Made by a program: the position numbers and the translations under genes. From positions 1 to 9,252 of the forward strand of contig CAZBDU010000151.1 of NCBI GenBank assembly GCA_964490725.1: a DNA stretch of 9,252 nucleotides. Reading direction: 5' to 3'. Below, one piece after another: positions 1 through 5,062 of this stretch. This DNA is from CAZBDU01 sp964490725. Its GTDB lineage: Bacteria > Spirochaetota > Spirochaetia > SZUA-6 > DRHE01. The notes beneath the pieces are model-generated. The model was given only the letters and a program-made list of their open reading frames with translations. It had not been told where the DNA came from and did not search any database. Each line of letters opens with the position of its first letter. The first letter of the stretch is position 1.

Positions 1-17
1 GCCCGGCCCGCTGCGAA

Positions 18-46
18 TTGACAGGTTCCCCCCACCTCGCTAAGCT
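18..46 (+). promoter_or_regulatory. sigma70-type promoter for the dehydrogenase operon
   Basis: A perfect -35 hexamer TTGACA (18-23) is followed after 17 bases by TAAGCT (41-46), which matches the -10 consensus at three positions including the first two and the last. Transcription would begin near 53, giving a leader of about 35 bases that carries the ribosome binding site AAGGGG (76-81), seven bases before the ATG at 89. The spacing is ideal and no other candidate is visible in the 88 upstream bases. The -10 box is weak, so this is a prediction. Confidence 0.6.
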
Positions 47-88
47 ACAGCGCACCAACTCAGCAGAAAGCGGACAAGGGGTTCGAGC

Positions 89-1135
89 ATGTACAAGATC
101 GCTGTCATACCCGGCGACGGCACCGGGCCGGAAGTCGTGCGGGAGGGCCTGAAGGTGCTGGGCCGCGTCTCCGAGCGCTTCGACCTCCAGTTTCAGCTCA
201 CGCAGCTCGACTACGGCGGGGAGCGCTACCTGCGCACCGGCGAGCTCCTGCCGGAGGATGCGGTGACCAGGCTGCGCGGGTTCGACGCGATCTACCTGGG
301 GGCCATCGGACACCCCCAGGTAAAGCCCGGCATCCTCGAAAAGGGGATTCTGCTCACCCTGCGCTTCGAGCTGGACCAGTACATCAACCTGCGCCCGGTG
401 AAGCTGTACCCGAACGTGGAAACCCCGCTGGCCAACAAGGGGCCGGAGGACATCGACTTCGTGGTGGTGCGGGAGAACACCGAGGGGCTGTACATCGGCG
501 TGGGCGGCTTCATGAAGAAGGGCACCCCCGACGAGGTGGCCGTGCAGGAGATGGTGAACACCCGCAAGGGGGTGGAGCGCTGCATTCGCTACGCCTTCGA
601 GTACACCCGCCGCAGAAACCGCCGCAGGAAGCTCACCCTCTGCGCCAAGACCAACGTCCTCACCTACGCCCACGATCTGTGGATGCGCACCTTCACGGAA
701 GTGGCCGCCGAGTATCCGGACATCCAGTCCGACTACGCCCACGTGGACGCCATCACGATGTGGATCGTAAAGAACCCCGAGTGGTTCGACGTCATCGTCA
801 CCACCAACATGTTCGGCGACATCATCACCGACCTGGGGGCCATGATCCAGGGAGGGATGGGCGTGGCCGCCGGGGGCAACATCAACCCCGAAGGAGTGTC
901 CATGTTCGAGCCCATCGGAGGATCGGCCCCCAAGTACGCCGGCAAGAACGTCATCAACCCGATCGCCGCCATCATGGCCGTTCAGATGATGCTGGAGACC
1001 CTGGGTGAGACGGAGGCCGCCTCCGCGGTAGAGCAGTCGGCGGTGCGCACCATCGCCCGGATGAAGAGCATGAACGCCGGCCAGATGGGGTACACCACCT
1101 CGGCCATCGGCGACATGGTGGCGGAGGGGATCTGA
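89..1135 (+). CDS. NAD-dependent beta-decarboxylating dehydrogenase, 3-isopropylmalate dehydrogenase-like
   Basis: This 348-residue cytoplasmic enzyme belongs to the isocitrate/isopropylmalate dehydrogenase family, which oxidises and decarboxylates a 2-hydroxy acid with NAD(P)+ and a divalent metal. The N-terminus carries the family signature IPGDGTGPEV. The substrate-binding arginines appear as R92 and R102 (LRFELDQYINLRP) and R128 (VVRENTEGLY), with catalytic Y135, catalytic K187 (AKTNVL), and metal-binding D220, D244 and D248 (FGDIITD). The nucleotide-binding loop MFEPIGGSAPKYAG follows. Length is normal for LeuB. The LRFELDQYINLRPVKLYP stretch resembles the LeuB group of actinobacteria and related phyla, so 3-isopropylmalate (leucine synthesis) is the most likely substrate. 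Isocitrate, homoisocitrate or tartrate cannot be excluded, and no leuA, leuC or leuD lies beside it. The ATG has a good ribosome binding site (AAGGGG, 76-81). The family is certain; the substrate is inferred. Confidence 0.9.
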   Translation: MYKIAVIPGDGTGPEVVREGLKVLGRVSERFDLQFQLTQLDYGGERYLRTGELLPEDAVTRLRGFDAIYLGAIGHPQVKPGILEKGILLTLRFELDQYINLRPVKLYPNVETPLANKGPEDIDFVVVRENTEGLYIGVGGFMKKGTPDEVAVQEMVNTRKGVERCIRYAFEYTRRRNRRRKLTLCAKTNVLTYAHDLWMRTFTEVAAEYPDIQSDYAHVDAITMWIVKNPEWFDVIVTTNMFGDIITDLGAMIQGGMGVAAGGNINPEGVSMFEPIGGSAPKYAGKNVINPIAAIMAVQMMLETLGETEAASAVEQSAVRTIARMKSMNAGQMGYTTSAIGDMVAEGI

Positions 1136-1161
1136 CCACCTCCCTGGGGCAGGCCGCGTAC

Positions 1162-1635
1162 GTGGGGGTGATCGGGGGAAGCGTCTGCCCGCGGCCGGTG
1201 GCCAGGCAGGCCTACGAGCTGGGCCGGGGCATCGCCGGGCGCGGCTGGGTGCTGGTCTGCGGCGGCATGGGCGGGGTGATGGAGGAAGCCTGCCGGGGCG
1301 CACGCGAGGCCGCCGGGGTGACCATCGGCATCCTGCCGGGCGGCTCCCGGGCGGAGGCCAACCCCTACCTCTCTTACTCGCTGCCCACCGGGCTGGGGGA
1401 AGGGCGAAACCTCCTGGTGGTGCGCGCCAGCGACGTCCTGGTGGCGCTGGCCGGCTCCTTCGGCACCCTTTCGGAGATCGCCCTGGCGGCGGTGGCCGGC
1501 GTGCCCGTAGTGGGTCTGGGCAGCTGGAAGGTTCGCTCGCAGGAGAACGCCGGCCGGAGCCTGTTCCGCCTGGAGGCGGGAAGCCCCGTGGAGGCGCTGG
1601 CCGCGGTGGAGCAGCTGCTGCGGGAGGGACGTTGA
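1162..1635 (+). CDS. TIGR00725/LOG-family Rossmann-fold protein
   Basis: A 157-residue protein of the TIGR00725 branch of the lysine decarboxylase-like/LOG superfamily. Visible motifs are the opening strand and glycine loop GVIGGS (2-7), GGMGGVMEEACRGA from residue 34, the segment ILPGGSRAEANPY, and GSFGTLSEIALA (98-109), which stands where classical LOG phosphoribohydrolases have PGGxGTxxE. Classical LOG enzymes release cytokinin bases from nucleoside monophosphates. The TIGR00725 branch has no settled function, and nucleotide binding is the safest inference. The start is uncertain: GTG at 1162 puts the first beta strand at the extreme N-terminus and has no strong ribosome binding site. The open frame continues upstream without an ATG, so CTG at 1144 or 1132 is conceivable. 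It lies 26 bases after the dehydrogenase, and its stop overlaps the next gene's start, so co-transcription and translational coupling are likely. Confidence 0.85.
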   Translation: MGVIGGSVCPRPVARQAYELGRGIAGRGWVLVCGGMGGVMEEACRGAREAAGVTIGILPGGSRAEANPYLSYSLPTGLGEGRNLLVVRASDVLVALAGSFGTLSEIALAAVAGVPVVGLGSWKVRSQENAGRSLFRLEAGSPVEALAAVEQLLREGR

Positions 1636-3020
1636 GACGGCCTCGTGCGTCCGGCGGCGGCTCCTTCCGCTACCGGAGCCTGCCGGAGCTGCGGGCCTCC
1701 TGCCGCCGGGAAGGGATCCGCCTGGAGCTCTCGGAGGAGACAGGGGTCCTGAAGACCTCCCTGCAGATCGGCGGCCAGAGGGTCCCCAACCGGGTGCTGA
1801 TCCAGCCGATGGAGGGCTACGACGCCGGCGCCGAGGGCGCTCCGGGCGAGCTGACCCTGCGGCGCTACCGGCGCTATGCGGCCGGCAGCGCCGGCACGAT
1901 CTGGTTCGAGGCCACCGCGGTCCTCCCGGAGGGCCGCTCCAATCCCCACCAGCTCCTCCTGGCGGACGCCACGGCGGGGGCCTTCGAGACGCTCCTGGCG
2001 TCAGTCCGGCAGAGCGCCCGGGAGCGCTTCGGCCCGGCCGCCGTTCCCTTCTGCCTGCTTCAGCTCACCCACTCCGGACGCTTCAGCAAGCCGCAGGGAG
2101 CAAGGCGCCCCAGAATCGCCGTGCACGACCGGCTCTACGACCCGGTGGTGGGGATCGACGGAGACTACCCCGTGCTGTCCGACGGGGAGCTTGAGGAGAT
2201 ACGGGACGCCTTCGTGCGGGCCTCGCGCCTGGCCTTCCAGGTGGGCTTCGAAGGAGTGGACATCAAGAGCTGCCACCGGTACCTGATCTGCGAGCTGCTG
2301 GGCGCGCGCGCCCGGCCGGGCCGCTACGGGGGCTCCTACGAAAACCGCACCCGCTTCCTCAAGGAAGTCCTGCAGGGGGTGGGCGAAGAGGCGCCGGGCC
2401 TGCTGAGAGCGGTCCGGCTGAACGCCTCGGACGTGAACCCTTCGGCCAACGGCTGGGGGGTCGTGCAGCAGGCCGGCCAGGGCCAGGGGGAGGCAGGCCC
2501 GGCGGCTCCGGGCCGCGTGGACCTGCGGGAGCCTCTGCGCCTGGTGGGGGAGCTGAAGCAGCTCGGGGTTGCCCTGGTGAACGTCTCCGCAGGCACCCCC
2601 TACCTGAACGCCTACATCACGCGCCCGGCTACCGCCGATGGGCAGAGGCGGCTCCAGCCCGAGCACCCTCTGGCCGGAGTGGCCAGGCTCTCCGGGCTGG
2701 CGGCAGAGGTGCAGGCCGCCTTTCCGGAGCTTCCCGTGGTGGGGGGCGGCTACAGCTGGCTGCGGCAGTTCGGCGGCAACGCCGCCGCCTGGAACGTGTC
2801 CCGGGGCCGGCAGGCCCTGGCCGGGTTCGGGCGCCAGGCCTTCGCCTATCCGGAGTTTGCCCGGGACCTGCTGGAGGAGGGCTCCCTGGAGGCGCGGCGC
2901 TGCTGCATCACCTGCCGCCGCTGCTCGCAGCTCATGGCCTGGGGGAGCTGCACCGGCTGCGTGGTGCACGATGCGGAGCTCTACGGTCCCATCTATCGCC
3001 ACGCCTCGCGGCGGCGGTAG
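1632..3020 (+). CDS. Old Yellow Enzyme-family NADH:flavin oxidoreductase with C-terminal cysteine cluster
   Basis: A 462-residue TIM-barrel flavin oxidoreductase. The FMN/substrate-site signatures are NRVLIQPMEGYD near the N-terminus, QLTHSGRFSKP (144-154; the family QLxHxGR motif), VDIKSCHRYL with H215 and Y217 at the family's HGYL position, and VVGGGYSWLRQFGG near the end of the barrel. The C-terminus has six cysteines (424, 425, 428, 431, 440, 443) in RRCCITCRRCSQL...SCTGCVVHD. This resembles the Fe-S cluster segment of 2,4-dienoyl-CoA reductase-type enzymes and a cysteine-rich end I recall from an uncharacterised bacterial OYE subgroup. Substrate is unknown; NAD(P)H-dependent reduction of an activated alkene is the family reaction. 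The TTG start is well supported: GGAGGG lies about six bases upstream and the codon overlaps the previous stop (TTGA). The protein starts with roughly 50 residues before the first barrel strand. No clear terminator follows the gene. Confidence 0.88.
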   Translation: MRRPRASGGGSFRYRSLPELRASCRREGIRLELSEETGVLKTSLQIGGQRVPNRVLIQPMEGYDAGAEGAPGELTLRRYRRYAAGSAGTIWFEATAVLPEGRSNPHQLLLADATAGAFETLLASVRQSARERFGPAAVPFCLLQLTHSGRFSKPQGARRPRIAVHDRLYDPVVGIDGDYPVLSDGELEEIRDAFVRASRLAFQVGFEGVDIKSCHRYLICELLGARARPGRYGGSYENRTRFLKEVLQGVGEEAPGLLRAVRLNASDVNPSANGWGVVQQAGQGQGEAGPAAPGRVDLREPLRLVGELKQLGVALVNVSAGTPYLNAYITRPATADGQRRLQPEHPLAGVARLSGLAAEVQAAFPELPVVGGGYSWLRQFGGNAAAWNVSRGRQALAGFGRQAFAYPEFARDLLEEGSLEARRCCITCRRCSQLMAWGSCTGCVVHDAELYGPIYRHASRRR

Positions 3021-3070
3021 CCCTTTCCTGTTTCTCCCTGACACCGCTTTCCGCCTCCCGGGATTCTACT

Positions 3071-3085
3071 GTGTCATCGTGACAC
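3071..3085. promoter_or_regulatory. perfect inverted repeat, candidate operator upstream of hsp20
   Basis: GTGTCATCGTGACAC is a perfect palindrome with 6-base arms and a 3-base centre. Imperfect symmetry continues outward (CTA on the left, TAG on the right). It has no following T-run, so it is not an intrinsic terminator. It overlaps the -35 box of one candidate promoter (3079-3084) and is about 146 bases upstream of the start predicted from the alternative -24/-12 promoter. It would therefore suit either a repressor or an enhancer-binding activator. The protein that binds it is unknown. Confidence 0.5.
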
Positions 3086-3107
3086 GATAGGGACTATTCG
3101 ATACACT
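3079..3107 (+). promoter_or_regulatory. candidate sigma70-type promoter for hsp20
   Basis: GTGACA (3079-3084, five of six to consensus) is separated by 17 bases from TACACT (3102-3107, four of six). Transcription would start near 3114 and give a leader of about 160 bases. The -35 box is part of the inverted repeat at 3071-3085. This is an alternative to the -24/-12 promoter at 3197-3213, and the sequence alone does not decide between them. No CIRCE element (TTAGCACTC-N9-GAGTGCTAA) is present in the region. Confidence 0.35.
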
Positions 3108-3196
3108 CACTTGCCGGGCCCAGGCGCCTTCCCGCCGTTAAGTATTTTGCACGCAAAGAATTGTTGGGCTCACCTCCCCGCCCGCCGCGTGCGGGT

Positions 3197-3213
3197 TTGG
3201 CATGCTTTCTGCA
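3197..3213 (+). promoter_or_regulatory. candidate sigma54 (-24/-12) promoter for hsp20
   Basis: TTGGCATGCTTTCTGCA has the invariant GG (3199-3200) and GC (3211-3212) exactly ten bases apart. It agrees with the consensus YTGGCACGRNNNTTGCW at all but three of the specified positions. Transcription would start near 3224, leaving a leader of about 50 bases with the GC hairpin and the ribosome binding site. A palindrome that could hold an enhancer-binding activator lies about 146 bases upstream (3071-3085). No rpoN gene or activator gene is in the window, so sigma54 use is inferred. Confidence 0.45.
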
Positions 3214-3226
3214 ACATAAGAGGTGA

Positions 3227-3244
3227 GCGCGCCGCAGGGCGCGC
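3227..3244 (+). other. GC-rich hairpin in the hsp20 leader
   Basis: GCGCGCC (3227-3233) and GGCGCGC (3238-3244) form a perfect 7-bp stem with a GCAG loop, 16 bases upstream of the ribosome binding site. It has no T-run, so it is not a terminator. It would sit close to the 5' end of a transcript from the -24/-12 promoter and could stabilise that mRNA. GC-rich DNA yields such stems by chance fairly often. Confidence 0.4.
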
Positions 3245-3260
3245 CGAGAGTCCGAAAGAC

Positions 3261-3268
3261 GAGGAGGT
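3261..3268 (+). promoter_or_regulatory. strong ribosome binding site that sets the hsp20 start
   Basis: GAGGAGGT lies five bases before ATG 3274 and only two before GTG 3271, so ATG 3274 is the start. The reading frame stays open upstream to 3223 and beyond, but those extra residues are not Hsp20-like and lack such a site. Confidence 0.75.
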
Positions 3269-3273
3269 CAGTG

Positions 3274-3696
3274 ATGAGAGGACTGATTCGATACACCGAG
3301 CCGAGGCAGCTGTTCGACAGGGACCGCATGCTGGAGGGCTTCTTCGAGGACACCCCGCTGTGGAACGCCCGCACCCCCGCGGTGGACGTGCGGGAGACCC
3401 ACGAGGGCTACCTCATGGAGGTGGAGCTTCCGGGGATGAGCGAGAAGGACGTGGAGGTGAAGGTGGAGGACAACATCCTCACCCTGAGCTCCCACCGCCA
3501 GGAGGCCAGCGAGGAGAAGAAGGACGGCTACCTGATCCGCGAGCGCCGGCAGGCCGCGTTCAGCCGCACCTTCGTGCTGCCGAATGACGTGGACCGCGAG
3601 AAGATCGAGGCGGAGTTCAAGAACGGGCTTCTGCGGGTCAACCTGGCCAAGAAGCCGGAGGCTCAGCCCAAGACGATCCAGGTGAAGGCCAGCTAG
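3274..3696 (+). CDS. small heat-shock protein, Hsp20/alpha-crystallin family
   Basis: A 140-residue cytoplasmic chaperone that holds unfolding proteins without using ATP. A 34-residue N-terminal arm (RYTEPRQLFDRDRMLEGFFE) precedes the alpha-crystallin domain (about 35-128). The domain starts at TPAVDVRETHEGYLMEVELP, continues through the beta strands around ILTLSSHR and FSRTFVLPNDV, and ends in the family motif NGLLRVNLAKK (N117 onward). The C-terminus has the oligomer-contact I-x-V tripeptide I135-Q136-V137. Length and layout are typical of bacterial class A/IbpA-like proteins. The start is fixed by the ribosome binding site at 3261-3268. The gene stands alone between a complex regulatory region and an intrinsic terminator, so it is expressed as a single-gene unit and is probably stress-induced. 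The family assignment is firm. Confidence 0.95.
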   Translation: MRGLIRYTEPRQLFDRDRMLEGFFEDTPLWNARTPAVDVRETHEGYLMEVELPGMSEKDVEVKVEDNILTLSSHRQEASEEKKDGYLIRERRQAAFSRTFVLPNDVDREKIEAEFKNGLLRVNLAKKPEAQPKTIQVKAS

Positions 3697-3724
3697 GCCT
3701 TTGCGGTCGAGCAACTCAAACGGC

Positions 3725-3763
3725 GGGCCGTTCCCCTCCAGGGGGGAGCGGCCCCTGCTTTTT
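3725..3763 (+). terminator. rho-independent terminator after hsp20
   Basis: A 12-bp stem is formed by 3725-3736 (GGGCCGTTCCCC) and 3743-3754 (GGGGAGCGGCCC), with one G-U pair and a six-base loop. Five T residues follow at 3759-3763. It lies 28 bases after the hsp20 stop and ends that unit. Confidence 0.85.
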
Positions 3764-3785
3764 GCACCGCCCTTCCGGCCGGCCT

Positions 3786-3856
3786 CCGTGCCGCCGGCCT
3801 GCCGCGGTTTCGCCGTTCGGCCCGCCCTCCCGTGCCGCCGGCCTGCGCGGCCGGCG
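3786..3856. repeat. 17-base direct repeat and GC hairpin in the hsp20-arfB spacer
   Basis: CCGTGCCGCCGGCCTGC occurs twice (3786-3802 and 3830-3846, 44 bases apart), each followed by a similar CGCGG-type stretch. The second copy also contributes to a perfect 8-bp stem: CGCCGGCC (3836-3843) with GGCCGGCG (3849-3856). This fills most of the 142-base spacer between the hsp20 terminator and the next gene. Its role is unknown. No good -35/-10 pair for the downstream gene is visible here. Confidence 0.5.
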
Positions 3857-3905
3857 CCGGGGGGTCTGGGCACGGCGGCGGCCTCCGGGCTACGATGGGA
3901 CGACC

Positions 3906-4343
3906 ATGAGGGAGCAACACGCAGCGCAGCAGCGGCGGCGGCTGGAGGAGGCGGTACGGCGCAGCGCCCGCCTCACCTTCGCCAGGTCGGGAGGACCCGG
4001 CGGCCAGAACGTGAACAAGGTGAACACGAAGGTGCTGGCGCGGCTGAAGATCGACGCGCTGGAGCCGCTTTCCGCGGAGCAGAAGGACCGCCTGCGGCAG
4101 AAGCTGGCGGGACGGATCAACGCGGAGGACGAGCTGTTCGTGGCCGCCGACCGGGAGCGCACCCAGGCGCGCAACCGCGAGCTGGCCCTCAGGCGGTTGG
4201 TGGACCTGCTGCAGATGGCGCTGCGGCGCCGCCCCCGGCGCCTGTCGACCCACCCCTCGGCGGGCGCGCGGGAACGCCGGCTGCTGGAGAAACGGCGCCG
4301 AGGCGAGCGCAAGCGGCAGCGCCGCCTGCCGGAGGGCGACTGA
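3906..4343 (+). CDS. arfB: alternative ribosome-rescue peptidyl-tRNA hydrolase, ArfB/YaeJ type
   Basis: A 145-residue protein with a class I release factor catalytic domain and no codon-recognition domain. ArfB proteins enter ribosomes stalled on truncated mRNA and hydrolyse the peptidyl-tRNA. The catalytic motif SGGPGGQNVNKV is present with GGQ at 32-34. The C-terminal tail is strongly basic and contains THPSAGARERRLLEKRRRGE, matching the tail that ArfB uses to fill the empty mRNA channel. Length agrees with E. coli ArfB (140). ATG 3906 is chosen because it gives the family's normal N-terminus; the frame is open further upstream to 3762, but that extension is low-complexity and runs through the spacer repeats. 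The ribosome binding site is weak (GGGA a few bases upstream). The gene appears to be monocistronic, between the hsp20 terminator and the imuA promoter. Confidence 0.9.
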   Translation: MREQHAAQQRRRLEEAVRRSARLTFARSGGPGGQNVNKVNTKVLARLKIDALEPLSAEQKDRLRQKLAGRINAEDELFVAADRERTQARNRELALRRLVDLLQMALRRRPRRLSTHPSAGARERRLLEKRRRGERKRQRRLPEGD

Positions 4344-4363
4344 CCGGCCGGAGCCGCGCTCCC

Positions 4364-4393
4364 TTGAAATACTAAACAAAAATGTAGTAGAAT
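4364..4393 (+). promoter_or_regulatory. sigma70 promoter of the imuA-imuB-dnaE2 operon
   Basis: TTGAAA (4364-4369, five of six) and TAGAAT (4388-4393, five of six) are 18 bases apart. The region is conspicuously AT-rich for this genome. Transcription would start near 4400, only about nine bases before the imuA ATG (4409), so the leader is very short. The spacer holds the inverted repeat at 4370-4389. Confidence 0.75.
4370..4389. promoter_or_regulatory. candidate SOS operator (LexA-like site) in the imuA promoter
   Basis: TACTA (4370-4374) and TAGTA (4385-4389) are perfect inverted arms 10 bases apart. The first arm directly follows the -35 box and the second overlaps the -10 box, the classical repressor position. 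imuAB-dnaE2 operons are LexA-controlled in most bacteria studied. The arms do not match the Gram-positive (GAAC-N4-GTTC), E. coli (CTGT-N8-ACAG) or alphaproteobacterial (GTTC-N7-GTTC) boxes; TACTA-type half-sites are reported for Xanthomonas LexA, with a different layout. Repressor identity is inferred. Confidence 0.5.
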
Positions 4394-4408
4394 TAGGGAT
4401 GGTGCCGT

Positions 4409-5062
4409 ATGGACGACCATCCCTTCAGCCGGCTGAAACGGGCGGCGGACCTGGTTGCGGAGCCCCCGGATCCCCGGGCCGCGCGTCCGGAGGGATCGGG
4501 GGACCGCGCCCGCTGGTCCCTCCCCACGCTGGCGGGGAGCCTGACGGAGCTCTCGGGAGCGGGCGGCGCCCCCTCCCTCACCCTGGCCTCCCTGCTGGTG
4601 GCCGAGGCTCACCGGCGGGGCATTCCGGCGGTCTGGATCTCCGCCACCCCCGACCTGTTCTTCCCGCCGGACATGGCGGAAAACGGAGTGCAGCTTCCGG
4701 CGCTGCCGGTGGTGCGCGCCCCCGGGGCGACCGCCGCCCTGCAGGCGGCGGTCTGGCTGGCCCGCTCGGGCGCCTTCGGCCTGATCGTGGCCGATCTGGG
4801 CGGCGCCCGAGCGGTGCCGGCGGCGCTTCAGGGCCGTCTTGCTCAGCTGGCCCGCAGGCATCTCATCACGGTGCTGTTCCTCACCGACAAGGAGCCGGGC
4901 GAGCCCTCCCTGGGCTCCCTGATCGCCGTACACGGCCGCGCCGAGCGCCGGGGCCTGCCCTCCTCCCGCCACAGCTGCAGCGTGCGGATGGTAAAGGACA
5001 AGCGCCGCGGTCCGGGATGGCGTTGCATGGAGGAGTTCCGTGGTCCGGCTGGCCTGCGTTGA
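4409..5062 (+). CDS. imuA: ImuA, RecA-like accessory protein of the mutasome
   Basis: A 217-residue protein recognisable by position in an imuA-imuB-dnaE2 cassette and by a degenerate RecA core. LPTLAGSLTELSG leads into GAGGAPSLT (50-58) at the RecA Walker A position, without the lysine of GxxxxGKT. It is followed by VWISATPDLFFPPDMAENGV (compare RecA's VWIDAEHALDP region), GLIVADLGG at the Walker B strand, and RHLITVLFLTDKE as a later core strand. The tail is basic. ImuA-type proteins support ImuB and DnaE2 in damage-induced mutagenesis; the exact biochemical role is still poorly defined. ATP hydrolysis looks unlikely here. ATG 4409 starts close to the predicted transcription start. AGGGA at 4395-4399 is well spaced as a ribosome binding site but may lie upstream of the transcript. 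The 3' end overlaps imuB by 23 bases, implying translational coupling. Similarity to other ImuA proteins is modest, so context carries much of the call. Confidence 0.8.
   Translation: MDDHPFSRLKRAADLVAEPPDPRAARPEGSGDRARWSLPTLAGSLTELSGAGGAPSLTLASLLVAEAHRRGIPAVWISATPDLFFPPDMAENGVQLPALPVVRAPGATAALQAAVWLARSGAFGLIVADLGGARAVPAALQGRLAQLARRHLITVLFLTDKEPGEPSLGSLIAVHGRAERRGLPSSRHSCSVRMVKDKRRGPGWRCMEEFRGPAGLR

Noticed and set aside
2001..3044. A 347-codon - strand frame opposite the flavin oxidoreductase
   Set aside because: It has no family motifs and mirrors the GC-rich codons of a confidently assigned gene.
3071..3090. The palindrome as a terminator for the oxidoreductase operon
   Set aside because: The stem is only 6 bp and is followed by GATAGGGACT rather than a T-run.
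3223..3273. An N-terminal extension of Hsp20 from GTG 3223
   Set aside because: The extra 17 residues are not Hsp20-like, run through the GC hairpin and lack a ribosome binding site. ATG 3274 has a strong one.
3021..3273. A CIRCE or HrcA-type heat-shock operator before hsp20
   Set aside because: Neither TTAGCACTC nor GAGTGCTAA is present in this region.
3762..3905. An N-terminal extension of ArfB from 3762
   Set aside because: It starts inside the hsp20 terminator T-run and crosses the spacer repeats; ArfB proteins are about 140 residues long, as given by ATG 3906.
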